From CAWKGC01 sp963849005 (lineage in GTDB: Bacteria > Pseudomonadota > Gammaproteobacteria > Burkholderiales > Usitatibacteraceae): DNA of 64,000 bases. The stretch spans positions 558,001-622,000 of the forward strand of contig CAWKGC010000019.1 in assembly GCA_963849005.1 (NCBI GenBank). The letters are read 5' to 3'. The translations under genes and the position numbers were made by a program. Of this stretch, positions 40,700 through 48,864 are shown one piece after another (positions within the stretch are counted from its first letter, which is position 1; every line of letters starts with the position of its first letter). A model generated the notes under the pieces. It had not been told where the DNA came from. It did not search any database and worked only from the letters and a program-made list of their open reading frames with translations.

Positions 40700-41708
40700 T
40701 CAGGGCATTTGCGGCAGGCTCTTCGCCATGTAGATGATCCTGGCCTCCTTGCCGGAACCGTCGTTGGGAAAGAAGTTCGCGTGACCGGTGAGCTGGCCGC
40801 GCGGCAGGGGCACCATTTGCCGCTCGCTGCCGTCGGGCCGCATCGTGTAGATGCCCGTCGCGGGCAGGTTCTTGCGATCGAAATGCCAGAACACCAGCAA
40901 CCTGCCGTCGCCCGACCATTCCGGGAGCGTGTCCGACCCCGGCGCATTGGCGGGAGAGAGAGCCATCTCGCGGCCGCTGGCGACGTCGACGACATAGATG
41001 CGCCAGATCTCGTTGCCGAAGCTGCGCATGAACGCCACCTTGCTGCCGTCCGGCGAGAGCTTCGGGTCGTAGTCGCCGAGGTTCAGTTCCTTGCTGCCCT
41101 TGTTCGTGAAGCCGGATGGCCGCGTAAGTTGCCTGGCCTGGGTGCCGTCGATGTTCATTGTCCAGAGGGCGTCGATGGTGTCGCCCTTTGCCGGGAACAC
41201 GATGCGGTTGCCGACGCGATGGGGGTCGGTGGTCTTGAGCCTCGCGGGTGTCGGGACCACGCTGATCCTGCGCGTTTGCAGGTCGATGACCTTGATCTGC
41301 GGCATCTTGTCGGGGGTGTCGGTCGACACGAACTGCAGCGCCCGTCCACCATCGACCCAGGTACCGTTGGAGGCGACGATCCCGCGTTTCGGCGGGACCA
41401 CGGACTCGACGCCGCTGCCGTCGATGCGCGCGATCACGATCTCGGTATCGGTGTAGCCGCCTTCTTCCTCGGCAGTTCCGCCGAGAAGGCTCTTGTTGTT
41501 GTAACGTAAAGGTGATCCACTTCTCGTCGGGCGAAACGCGTGCGTGCGTCATCTGGCGACTCGGGTCGGAGACGATCCTCTTCACGTTGCGGCCGTCGAT
41601 GGTAGCGGTATAGATGCCGAAAAGGTCCCGGGATTTCACCGTCGGTTTCGGTGCCTGGCAACCGGCCAGAATCGCTGCCAGGACGAGGGGGAAGGCGAGG
41701 CCGCGCAT
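40700..41708 (-). CDS. Beta-propeller (TolB-like) lipoprotein, one frameshift
   Basis: About 335 residues. Lipobox LAAILAGC near residue 15 predicts an outer- or inner-membrane lipoprotein. PD40/WD40 blades follow: THARVSPDEKWITFT, KLSPDGSKVAFMR, EWSGDGRLLVFW, IYTMRPDGSERQM. It aligns with the second half of the fusion protein at 32042 (IYTA-IDG, MTHAR-SPD, TDPHR-G--IVFP). One extra base near 41505 breaks the frame before YNNKSLLGG. It follows the Wzz-like gene by 8 bases. Possibly a polysaccharide-binding partner of the stand-alone TIM-barrel protein; that is inference. Confidence 0.8.
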
Positions 41709-41716
41709 GGCCGCGG

Positions 41717-43290
41717 TCAAAAGCCGATCGTGCGCATGAGGTAGGAGGCGAGTGCCGCGACATTGCGCCGAATGCCATTGCGATGAAGAGCCGAACGACC
41801 GCGGGCAGGCGTCGCGAACGAGAAATTCGGCACGCCTCGGGCACGGTCTACTCCGGCGAAACGCGATCTTGATCAGCCATCCGCGCGCGTCCTCCACCGT
41901 TTTGTCGGCGCGCGCCGCTGCTACGGCTTGCGCCGGCGCCGCGCCGCGGCGAGGCGGCAGCAGCTGGATGCCGAGGAAGTCGAGCAGGTAGGTGAGGCCC
42001 ACGGCGAGAAGCAGGCCCAGCCCGCCGGCGAGGAGGACGTGATAGACCTTGATCGGCGTGACCGGGCTGGAAGGGACCAGCGCCGGATGCAGCACGCGCA
42101 CTTCGCTCACCGGGGAAGTCGCCCTCACGGCGGCTTCCTGGTAGCCGTCCTTCAGCAGCGAATACTCGCGCTCGATCGAGGCGAGCGACATCTTCAGCGT
42201 GTCGAGGCGATTCTGGATGCCGGGCAGCTTGCGCAGGCGATTCGCGATCTCGTCGATCGAGGACTGCAGGGCGTCGCGCTTGGCGATAAGGCTGCCGAGC
42301 TCGAGTTCGCCGAAGACGCGCTCGGAGGCGAGCTTCCTCAAATCCTCGGGCGGGATGTACTCGAGTACTTCCGCCGGCGTGCCGGGCGCTGCGCCCTGCG
42401 CGCCGAGGATGCGTTGCTTCTGCGCGAGCTTTGCCTCGATCGACGTCTTGCGCGACTGTGCCTTCGCGATGTCGCTGGCAAGGCGGGACTCCTCGAGCTT
42501 GAGCGCGAACAGGTGCTCGGTCAGCTTGTCGGTCTCCTGTTGCACCGAGGCGACGCGGTTCTCGGTGAGCAGGGCCTCGATCTCGCTGCGCCGCTGGGTG
42601 AGTTCCTTGCCTTTGTCCTCGAGCAGGATGCGCAGCTGCTCGGCGCGGTAACGTCCGGGCTGCCGGTCGAACTCGAGCAGCCACGCCGCGAGCACCTTGC
42701 TCAGGTGATCGACGATCTTCGCGGCGCGGTCGGGATACCGGTCGCGCACCTGGAGGTGGAAGATGTAGGAGTCGCGGTTGGTGACCTTGATGTTGCCGCG
42801 CAACTCCTCGATCGCCGAGGCAAGCTGGTTGTCCTCGATGATGCGGCCGTACTTGAGCAGCTTCCACGCATAGCCGGCGTATTCACTGGTCCAGCTCTTG
42901 GCGCTCTCGTACCAGACCTTGTACCAGGGCCCGTCGCTCTTCGTTTCGATCTTCTCGTCCAGGCGCAGCGCGATCACGACGTCGCGCAGGATGGCATCGC
43001 TCTTGAGCACTTCCTGCAGCGTCGAGCCGATCACCTTGAAGGGCGCCTGCGGCGCCGGCGATCCCATGGCCTCATTCTGCTGCGCCTTGAAGCGCGTCAC
43101 TTCCTGCACCCGATAGGAAATGGCCGTGTAGGACTCGTATTTCTCCGAGTAGATGTAGGTGAGCGCAAGCGACGTCGCCAGCGCCGAACAAACGAACACG
43201 ATGATGAACCAGCGTTGCTCGGAAAGGACCCGCCAGTAATCCGGACGCGGGGTCGCGCTGCTTGCCCGGAAGGGCCTGGGGGACGTTCAT
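41717..43290 (-). CDS. Wzz/GumC-like polysaccharide co-polymerase, two frameshifts
   Basis: Inner-membrane chain-length regulator. About 524 residues: N-terminal MNVPQALPG then a TM (WFIIVFVCSALATSLALTYIY), a long periplasmic coiled coil (many EELRG, KGKELTQRRSEIEALL, AKAQSRKTSIEAKL segments), and TM2 VYHVLLAGGLGLLLAVGLTYLLDF. The frame changes near 43240 (before DYWRVLSEQRW) and near 41860; the corrected tail ends RRNVAALASYLMRTIGF at 41717. It has no cytosolic tyrosine-kinase domain, so a separate kinase or none is used. Overlaps the priming transferase stop. Confidence 0.85.
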
Positions 43291-44151
43291 CGGGTCGTCT
43301 TCACGGCGCGCCGGTCAGAATGCCCCGCGCCGGGTGATACCAGCCACGCGGTGACAAAGAGCGTCTTGATGTCGAGCATCACCGAGTGCTCGCGCACGTA
43401 GGTGAGGTCCCAGTCAAGCTGGCCGCCGATGCAAAGTTCGCCGCGGCCGTTGATGACCGCCAGACCCGTGATGCCGGGCCGCACCATGAATTTCTTCATC
43501 TCCTCGGCGGAGTAGTAGGGGAGGTAGACCGGGTTCTCGGGGCGCGGGCCGACCAGCCCGATTTGCCCGGTGACGACATTCCAGAAGTTGGGCAACTCGT
43601 CGACGGTCAGGCGCCGCAGCCATTCCCGGCCGGCGTCACTCGCGGGTCGTTGTCCAGCTTGTAGAAAGCCGCGCGAAACTCCTCGTGGGTGTCGAACTCG
43701 TAGCTGTAGAGGTTCGGGAAGCGCTTGTTCGCGTCCACGTACATGGTGCGGAACTTCACGAACTTGAAGATCGTCGGCACCCAGTAGTGCTTGTCGGGCT
43801 CGAAACGCCCGGTGGCGGAAATGAGTCGGTGCGGCCGGCGAGGTCCGAGCCGCGCATGATCTTGCTGCGTCCGTAGCGCGGCTGGAAGAAGAGCGCCGGG
43901 CCGGGCGTGCTCGATCTTGATGATCAGCGCTTCGAGAAGGATGATCGGCGACGTGAGCACCAGCGCGCAAAACGCGGCCGTGAACTCGAATGCGCGGTAG
44001 GCGGCAACGGCAAGGGATGGCTCGCGCCTTGCGTCGGGGATCCACCTCGATGGCGATGAGGGGGTGCCGGCGCGCGACCGACGTGCGGCACTGTTGCCGC
44101 CTGTTCGCGATCAGTCGGCGCGCCCGGAAACCTGCTTGCGGAAGTGTTCAT
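43287..44151 (-). CDS. Priming sugar-phosphate transferase (bacterial sugar transferase), five frameshifts
   Basis: Transfers sugar-1-phosphate to undecaprenyl phosphate to begin the repeat unit. About 287 residues after joining: a membrane helix AFEFTAAFCALVLTSPIILLEALIIK, then FQPRYGRSKIMRG, IFKFVKFRTMYVDA, LTVDELPNFWNVVTGQ and LVGPRPENP, the WcaJ/PglC-type core. Frame changes lie near 44057, 44037, 43902, 43822 and 43622. It has one N-terminal helix, so it is the small monotopic type rather than the five-helix WbaP type. ATGA overlap with the Wza gene upstream. Confidence 0.85.
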
Positions 44152-44898
44152 TGGGGTGTCACGCTGATTACCGGGTTCGCTATTCGTCACGCGCGAATTG
44201 AACCAGCCGAACTGCAGCTGCACAAAGCGCGGGACGATGGCATTGATGTACTGCTCGACGAACTGCCCGGCTTGCGCGATCTCGCTCTTCGGCACATAGA
44301 CCACGTCACGCCGTTGCAGGAACACGTCGGGAGACTCGTTGCGCAGGATCTTCTCGAGATCCACCTTGCTCACCATCAGGGTGCCGTCGTCCCTGTTGCG
44401 GATGAGGAGCACGTTGCCGGTGTTGGCCGAGGGCAGCGTGCCGCCCGCGCGCGCCATTGCCTGCAAAAGCGTGAGGTTGCCGTCCATCTGCAGCAGTGAC
44501 GGCGCCCTCACCTCGCCGCTCAGGTAGACGTTCATCCCGGCGCTGCGCGTCAGGGCGACCGTGACATCGGTGCCGCCAACGAGGCGCTTGTAGGGTTCGC
44601 GGATGCGGGCGGCGAGTTCCTGCGGCGTCATTCCCGTCACCAGGATGTCGCCGATCAGCAGGACCGAGACCTTGCCGTCCGGCCGGACCACGACCTCCTG
44701 GTTCAACTGCGCGTCGAAGTAGGAGCGGATCGCGAGCGCGTCTCCGACCTGAAGTCGGTAGTCCTGCTCGATGGGCGCGACATACAGGGAGGGCGACTCC
44801 TCGCGCGGCGGCAAAGGCGGCGCGGGATACTCGACGGTCGCGCAGCCCGACGCCAACGCAACCGACAGTGCCACTGCAGCGCTCCGGTGCATTGCCAC
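44148..44898 (-). CDS. Outer-membrane polysaccharide export lipoprotein, Wza/OPX family, one frameshift
   Basis: Forms the outer-membrane export channel or its periplasmic part. About 250 residues. Lipobox ALASGC near residue 19; polysaccharide-export domain (IEQDYRLQVGDALAIRSYFDAQLNQEVVV by position 45-75) and SLBB-type domain (GMNVYLSGEVRAPSLLQMDGNLTLLQAMARAGG). An extra C near 44175 hides the true end SEPVISVTPQ at 44148, whose TGA overlaps the next ATG. Short for a Wza, so it may lack the helical barrel segment. Confidence 0.87.
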
Positions 44899-44904
44899 CG
44901 CCCG

Positions 44905-45946
44905 TCAGGCCTTCTTTTTTCTCTTGACGGCCTCGACGGAGCGCCTTGCCGTTGTCTTGCGGCGCTCTTTCGCGTTCCACGAAACGACGAGCTTGCGCCG
45001 CTCTCCCCGGCCGCGGCGTTCCGCTTCCGGGTCGGCGCCTGCCAGGGCGAGCGGAAATTCGCGCGTCACATAGTCCTTCAGGGCCTCGCGCCAGGGCCGC
45101 ATGAGGTTGATCCCGAGCGCGCTCAGGTTGGCGTTCAGCATCATCTCCGAAACCGGCCGCGGGGCAAAGTAGTTGCTCTCGAAAAAGGACGAGTCGACGG
45201 ACTTGAGCTCGATCTCGGTGCGGCCGCAGATGTCGAGGATGTGGCGCGCGACGTCGTAGCGCGTGCCTGAGCCCTCGCACACCATGTGGTAGGTGCCGTA
45301 CTTGCGGCTGTCGAGCAGCTTGAAGAGGTTCAATGCGAAATCGTGCGTGTAGGTCGGCGTGCCGAAACGGTCGTTCACCGCGTGGATGACCTTGGCCCCG
45401 GAGACGATCTGGCCGAGGATGTGGTGCACGAACTTGTGGTCCTTCGCCGCGCCGCCGCCGACCATCCACCCGGCGCGCACGATGAAATGCCGGCTGCACC
45501 TGGCCGCGGCGTGGAGTTCGCCGTCGTACTTGGTCTGGCCGTACACCATGATCGGGCGGGGCGGGTCCTTCTCGGTGTAGAAGCCTTCCTTCTCGCCGTC
45601 GAAAACGCCCGCCGTGCTGATGTACACCAGCGTCGCGCCATATTCCTCGCACAGGGCCGCGACTGCGGCGGTGGCCGTGCTGTTGGTATCCTTTGCCACG
45701 TCCGGGTGCACTTCGCAGAACTCGAGGTCGGTGCAGGCAGCCAGATGCAGGACGAGTGTCGGCTTGATGTTCTCGAAGCGGCGCCGGAGTTCCGCGTCGT
45801 CGCGGACATCCAGGTGCGAGAGCCAGGACTCGTTCACATCCATGTCCGTTGCCGACAAGGTTGGCGAAGCGGGAGGAAAAATAGGGATACACGGCATTGC
45901 CGAGCATGCCCCCTGCACCCGTGATCAAGACACGTTCATTGTCCAT
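44905..45946 (-). CDS. dTDP-4-dehydrorhamnose reductase-like SDR (RmlD family), one frameshift
   Basis: NAD(P)-dependent nucleotide-sugar reductase or epimerase. Seen: VLITGAGGMLGNAVY, LHLAACTDLEFCE, VYISTAGVFDG, MVYGQTKYDGE (Tyr/Lys pair), GTYHMVCEGSGTRYDVA. One extra C near 45862 shifts the frame after SSRFAN. The last 45-50 residues are a strongly basic tail ending VKRKKKA, unusual for RmlD, possibly a nucleic-acid or membrane contact or a lineage-specific extension. First gene of the main minus-strand operon, with a TATAAT at 46089-46084 (-) upstream. Confidence 0.8.
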
Positions 45947-46275
45947 CGGCTTCCTTGCAGTCTCAGCGGTGTTGGTTTACCTGCGACCAATTCGCCCGCC
46001 TGATTGCAACCAGGGGAGGCCGCGGGATCCTGCATCAGGTCGGTCGCGGTAGCCGTCACAAGGCGCATGCGGGCGACACTGGCATTATAGACATAGATGC
46101 ACGGTGGCTAGAAGGACAAACTTCCCGCTTTTCACTGTGAACCAGTTCATTGCGCAAAGCCGTCCGTTTCGGTAACAGCCGCCGCGCGGATGTTCTCGAC
46201 AGGCGTTTTTTCGCTCTATAATGCAGGCGAAAACACTTCGGAACAGGACTCCTCCACCACGCTGCGAAGAGGTCG
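45947..46275. promoter_or_regulatory. Divergent promoter region of the exopolysaccharide locus
   Basis: This 329-bp stretch has no gene. On + a perfect TATAAT lies at 46217-46222, preceded by a weak TCGACA-like -35 and T-rich spacer, 54 bases before the oxidoreductase start. On - a perfect TATAAT lies at 46089-46084, about 138 bases before the RmlD-like start, leaving a long leader for the main operon. No operator could be identified. Confidence 0.6.
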
Positions 46276-47670
46276 TTGAGCATGTCGATAACTGCATTGA
46301 GGGCGGACGCGCAAAAGGGTCCCGGCGCAGCCCACATGGATGGCCAGTCCCGAAGCGAGCCGATCGTGGTGCTCGGCGGCGGGATTTCCGGCCTCTCGGC
46401 GTCGCTCGTGAGCGGTGCGCCCGTCTATGAGGCGGAGCAGAAGGTGGGGGGCGTGGCCGCCTCCGACAGCGACGAGGGTTTCACCTTCGATCGCGGGATA
46501 CACATCCTGCAGGCGGCCAATGGCAGGATCCTCAACCTCCTCGACGAGTGCGGCGTTCGCCTCGGCAGCCACAGCCGGCAGGCCTACATCTATTCGCACG
46601 GCACCTACACCGCCTACCCCTTCCAGGTGAATACGGCGGGGCTGCCCCTGCCGCTGCGCATTCGCTGCGTGTGGAACTTCCTCAATCGTCCCCGCAACGC
46701 CGAGCCGCGCAACTACGAGGAGTGGATGCATGCCAACCTCGGCCGCGGCTTTGCCGACACCTTCCTCATTCCCTACAGCGAGAAGTTCTGGACGGTGCAT
46801 CCGCGCGAGATGACGCACGAGTGGACCGGCAACCGTGTGCCGCAACCCACGACCATGCAGGTCCTTCGTGGTGCATTGTGGAGCAAGCAGACGCGCATCG
46901 GCACCAATGTGGACTTCCGGTACCCGAACAGTGCGCCCGGCTACGGTGCCATCGGCGAGGCGCTTTCGAGCCGGGTCACTGCGCTGCACCGTGGCCACCG
47001 CGCGACGCGGCTCGACGTGAACGGGCACACCGTGCATTTTGCCAACGGCAAGGCCGTCTCGTACCGGCGCCTGATCAGCACGATTCCGCTTCCCGACCTG
47101 GTCGCGATCTGCCCGGACGCGCCGGCCGAGGTTCGCGAGGCAGTGGCCAGGCTTCGCACCAACAGCATCCTCGTGGTGAACCTCGGCATCGGCCGCCCCG
47201 GGAACAACGGCTGGCACTGGGTGCATTTCCCGGAGAAGGACGTGAGCTTCTTCCGCATCAGCTTCCCGCACAATTTCGCCGGAAATGTCACTCCGGCCGG
47301 CCTGTCTTCCATCTCGGCGGAGGTGGCGTATTCCCCGACGCACCCGATCGATCGCGCGAGCATCATCGAAAGGGTGATCGAAGACCTGCGGCGCGTGGGG
47401 GTGCTCAGCCGGGAAGACGTCATCGTCCACCGCAGCACCCGCGATATCCGCTACGCGTACTGCATCCATGACTTCCATCGCAAGGGCGCGGTGCGCCTGG
47501 TGCGCGAGTGGATGATGAAGCACGACATCGTTCCAACCGGGCGTTACGGCCTGTGGAACTATTTCTGGAGCCACGAAGCGATGTCGAGCGGCCTGCAGGC
47601 CGGCGAGAAGGCGCTCAAGGAATTGCGCGGCGAAGAGAACACCGGCGGATCAAGCATTGCCGCCGATTGA
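46276..47670 (+). CDS. FAD-dependent amine-oxidase-fold oxidoreductase
   Basis: 464 residues. Seen: dinucleotide motif VVLGGGISGLSAS at about residue 30, then VYEAEQKVGGVAAS and FTFDRGIHILQ, the pattern of protoporphyrinogen-oxidase-like and UDP-galactopyranose-mutase-like flavoproteins; a C-terminal MSSGLQAGEKAL closes the FAD fold. In polysaccharide loci such proteins can desaturate or rearrange sugar nucleotides, but no substrate is evident. GAGGTCGTTGAGC precedes the ATG. It overlaps the NUDIX gene by 14 bases, and the two form a small + strand operon divergent from the main one. Confidence 0.8.
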   Translation: MSMSITALRADAQKGPGAAHMDGQSRSEPIVVLGGGISGLSASLVSGAPVYEAEQKVGGVAASDSDEGFTFDRGIHILQAANGRILNLLDECGVRLGSHSRQAYIYSHGTYTAYPFQVNTAGLPLPLRIRCVWNFLNRPRNAEPRNYEEWMHANLGRGFADTFLIPYSEKFWTVHPREMTHEWTGNRVPQPTTMQVLRGALWSKQTRIGTNVDFRYPNSAPGYGAIGEALSSRVTALHRGHRATRLDVNGHTVHFANGKAVSYRRLISTIPLPDLVAICPDAPAEVREAVARLRTNSILVVNLGIGRPGNNGWHWVHFPEKDVSFFRISFPHNFAGNVTPAGLSSISAEVAYSPTHPIDRASIIERVIEDLRRVGVLSREDVIVHRSTRDIRYAYCIHDFHRKGAVRLVREWMMKHDIVPTGRYGLWNYFWSHEAMSSGLQAGEKALKELRGEENTGGSSIAAD

Positions 47671-48238
47671 GTTCCCGCCGGACCGCCAGCGTTACAGCGA
47701 GTATCGCCATTGCCCGCGTTGCGGCAGCGCGTACCGGCCGCAGGACTTCCAGCCCGCGGCGGGCGTTTTCCTCTGTGCCGGCTGCAGTTTCGATTTCTAC
47801 CAGAATCCCCTGCCTTCGGCGGTGGCCGTCATCGCCCAACCCGGGCGCGCCGAAGCAGTGCTGTTCCTGCGGCGGCTTACGACGCCGAATATCGGGCGCT
47901 GGTGCGTGCCCGGCGGATTCGTGGTCTACGGCGAGACGCCGGCAGCTGCCGCGGTCCGCGAAGCCCGCGAGGAAGTCGGGCTTGAGGTGACTGTCGAGTC
48001 GCTGCTGCACGCCGGCCTCGTCGATTACAGCTATCGCGGCAAGCAGATCTGCATCCTCGAAGTGGGCTTCGTCGCGCGGCTGGCCGGGCCCGAGCCGCCA
48101 CCGGGCTTCTCCACTCCGGAGGCCTCCGAGACGGCCTTCATCGCGGTCGACGAAATCCTGCGCGAACCGGAAATGCTCGCCTTTGCCGAACAGGCTTCGC
48201 TGATGCGGGCCTACCGGGATTATCTCGGCCGGCACTGA
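47657..48238 (+). CDS. NUDIX hydrolase with N-terminal zinc ribbon
   Basis: 193 residues. Zinc ribbon CPRCGSAY...LCAGC (residues 15-40), then GRWCVPGGFVVYGETPAAAAVREAREEVGLEV, a complete Nudix box with REAREE. It resembles in plan the frameshifted Nudix at 15992 but is a different protein. Translation is probably coupled to the flavoprotein by overlap. A role hydrolysing a nucleotide-sugar or FAD-type substrate is conceivable but unproven. Convergent with rmlC across 17 bases. Confidence 0.87.
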   Translation: MPPIEFPPDRQRYSEYRHCPRCGSAYRPQDFQPAAGVFLCAGCSFDFYQNPLPSAVAVIAQPGRAEAVLFLRRLTTPNIGRWCVPGGFVVYGETPAAAAVREAREEVGLEVTVESLLHAGLVDYSYRGKQICILEVGFVARLAGPEPPPGFSTPEASETAFIAVDEILREPEMLAFAEQASLMRAYRDYLGRH

Positions 48239-48255
48239 GGCCGGCAGCCACGGCG

Positions 48256-48801
48256 CTACGGGTAGGTCTCGGCTTCGGCGAGCGGCTTGCCGGCCTGGTC
48301 GAGCGCGGAAAGCGTGGCCTCGCCCGGGAAAGGCCAGTCGATGCCGAGGGCCGGGTCATTCCAGAGCAGGCTTCGCTTGCACTCGGGGACGTAACGGGCG
48401 CCTGCCTTGTAAAGGAGTTCCGCGGCATCGGACAGCACCTGGAACCCGTGCGCGAAGCCCGGCGGAATCCAGAGCATCAGCCGGTTCTCGGCAGAAAGTT
48501 CGAATCCCGCCCATCGGCCGAAATGCGAAGAGCTGCGGCGAAGGTCCACCGCGACATCGAATACTCGGCCTTCGATCACGCGCACCAGTCGCCCCTGCGG
48601 CTGCCTTACCTGGTAGCCCAGGCCGCGCACGACGCCGCGGGCCGAACAGGAATGATTGTCCTGCACGAAGCGCGTCGGCGTGCCTGTCGCTGCATCGAAC
48701 CCGCGCTGGTTGAAGCTTTCGAAAAAGAATCCGCGTTCGTCGGCGAAAACGCGCGGCTCGAGGATCAGTACGCCGGGAAGGCTGGTCGGGGTAGCGCGCA
48801 T
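48256..48801 (-). CDS. rmlC: dTDP-4-dehydrorhamnose 3,5-epimerase family protein, catalytic His apparently replaced
   Basis: Cupin-fold enzyme family of dTDP-L-rhamnose synthesis. 181 residues, normal length. Seen: LILEPRVFADERGFFFES, FVQDNHS, VRVIEGRVFDVAVDLR, LWIPPGFAHGF, LLYKAG and SLLWNDPALGIDWP. The catalytic base of RmlC is the His in the RGLHxQ motif; here the motif reads RGLGYQ (His to Gly), while the partner Asp (LSALD) and Tyr remain. It may be inactive, or catalyse a partial or different epimerisation. The gene starts 20 bases after a terminator-like hairpin, so its promoter is unclear. Confidence 0.85.
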   Translation of the reverse strand: MRATPTSLPGVLILEPRVFADERGFFFESFNQRGFDAATGTPTRFVQDNHSCSARGVVRGLGYQVRQPQGRLVRVIEGRVFDVAVDLRRSSSHFGRWAGFELSAENRLMLWIPPGFAHGFQVLSDAAELLYKAGARYVPECKRSLLWNDPALGIDWPFPGEATLSALDQAGKPLAEAETYP

Positions 48802-48820
48802 TCGTGCCGTGCAGTCGAGA

Positions 48821-48850
48821 TAAAACGGCAGGCCCTTGCAGGCCTGCCGT
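48821..48850 (-). terminator. Terminator after the radical SAM gene
   Basis: Stem ACGGCAGGCC / GGCCTGCCGT (48825-48834 with 48841-48850); on the minus strand it is followed by TTTTAT. It separates the radical SAM gene from rmlC. Confidence 0.75.
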
Positions 48851-48864
48851 GCGAGGATTGAAAA

